Shown here one piece after another: positions 63,651 to 64,000 of a DNA stretch of 64,000 bases. How positions within the stretch are numbered: the stretch's first letter is position 1; the number at the start of each line of letters is the position of its first letter. The DNA comes from Mesorhizobium huakuii. GTDB taxonomy: Bacteria; Pseudomonadota; Alphaproteobacteria; Rhizobiales; Rhizobiaceae. The stretch spans positions 62,001 to 126,000 of the forward strand of contig NZ_CP050297.1 in NCBI RefSeq assembly GCF_014189455.1, given 5' to 3'. Made by a program: the position numbers and the translations under genes. Below the pieces are notes generated by a model. It was not told the origin of the DNA. It did not search any database and worked only from the letters and a program-made list of their open reading frames with translations.

Positions 63651-64000
63651 TCACGCAAATGGGAGGTGGTCCGACCTGCCCTCATGAACATGGTGGCTTG
63701 CAGCACGCGCGCTCCGGGAGAAAGTGCGGGCCGGAGGCTTTCCTGATTTCTCACCATGTGGTGAGTTACCGCTGCCGCATCTCGGCCGTGAATACGCCAA
63801 CCCGATTACATTCGTGGAAATAAGTAACTCGAGCGAAAATGTGCAATCTTTCTTCGGCACGTGTCCTAATCGCGCAGGGAGATCAATTTCCACGTCCTGG
63901 AATTCAAGATAATCATTGTACAGTGGAAAATACGCCTTATATACCGCCTCCTTCAAAACGAAGAGGTCCCGCCGCTTGAGCAGATGTAGATCGTACATGC
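63651..64000 (-). CDS. C-terminal part of a 4'-phosphopantetheinyl transferase-like protein, running off the right edge
   Basis: The frame, open to the window edge, contains [20 protein letters not shown] and [11 protein letters not shown]. This resembles the FSxKEAxYKAxxP block of Sfp/EntD-type phosphopantetheinyl transferases, where the glutamate binds magnesium. Such enzymes add the phosphopantetheine arm to carrier domains, like the one in the NRPS at the other end of the window. The tail after about 63790 is low in family similarity and may be altered by the adjacent deletion joint. The N-terminal half lies outside the window. Confidence 0.6.
   Translation of the reverse strand, partial: MYDLHLLKRRDLFVLKEAVYKAYFPLYNDYLEFQDVEIDLPARLGHVPKKDCTFSLELLISTNVIGLAYSRPRCGSGNSPHGEKSGKPPARTFSRSARAASHHVHEGRSDHLPFA

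Noticed and set aside
1..64000. tRNA, rRNA, CRISPR arrays, integrase with attachment sites, replication origin
   Set aside because: None recognised on reading both strands; a covariance or repeat-finder run would be needed to exclude short or divergent ones.

Overview
The window looks like an accessory segment (symbiosis island, integrative element or plasmid) of a Rhizobiales alphaproteobacterium, probably Mesorhizobium-like. The reasons are the rhizobial-type insertion sequences (IS1380, IS3, IS5, IS6, IS110, IS21 and IS256 types), a plasmid-type ParB remnant, a candidate NifA/sigma-54 promoter, a Zur-type zinc locus with AztABCD components, pseudoazurin, and a mosaic of intact and broken genes. 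No tRNA, rRNA, CRISPR array or replication origin was recognised. Organism assignment is inference.

Region 1 (1-13.9 kb) is the most interesting. A left arm on the minus strand encodes an EamA-type exporter, an argininosuccinate-synthase-like enzyme and a PF10014-type 2-oxoglutarate/iron dioxygenase, joined by ATGA overlaps. A nonribosomal peptide synthetase (A-PCP-C, running off the left edge) follows after a decayed IS21/cyclase patch. A right arm on the plus strand encodes a YqcI/YcgG (GntA-like) N-oxygenase-type protein, an APC amino-acid permease and a lysine-2,3-aminomutase-like radical SAM enzyme. Between the arms lie a ParB remnant, a candidate NifA/sigma-54 promoter with a 34-codon stub, and an IS1380 element. 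Together the genes suggest a non-proteinogenic (possibly guanidino or N-hydroxylated) amino-acid or peptide pathway. A phosphopantetheinyl-transferase-like fragment lies at the right edge of the window.

Region 2 (14-31 kb) is a graveyard of mobile DNA around single genes: a Tn3-family remnant fused to the 3' end of ssuD, an FAD/NAD(P)-binding protein, a methyltransferase, an otsA copy with an internal lesion, LysR and AraC regulators, and two adjacent unknown proteins. One of these has a decayed copy at 14.2-14.6 kb. A group II intron 3' remnant sits inside an IS6 fragment.

Region 3 (31-41.4 kb) is a coherent zinc-starvation locus. One arm is zur, two CobW/COG0523 GTPases and a small protein. 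The divergent arm is aztABC, followed by an AztD protein carrying a C-terminal ZinT domain and a third GTPase (ZigA-like). Zur-box-like AT-rich dyads stand upstream of both transcription units.

Region 4 (41.5-60.2 kb) holds two cyclic-di-GMP proteins, an XRE-type regulator, IS5 and IS110 elements, a two-component system plus a second OmpR-type regulator next to an RND efflux pump, pseudoazurin beside a broken Crp/Fnr gene, and a LysR gene divergent from an amino-acid-type ABC transporter. Region 5 (60.2-64 kb) is a nest of insertions: an ABC permease is cut by IS6, the IS6 is cut by an IS3 element with 40-bp inverted repeats and an AAT duplication, and broken ssuC and ssuB genes follow.

Several otherwise healthy genes are broken by one missing base in a homopolymer. 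These may be sequencing errors, so the pseudogene calls there are provisional.
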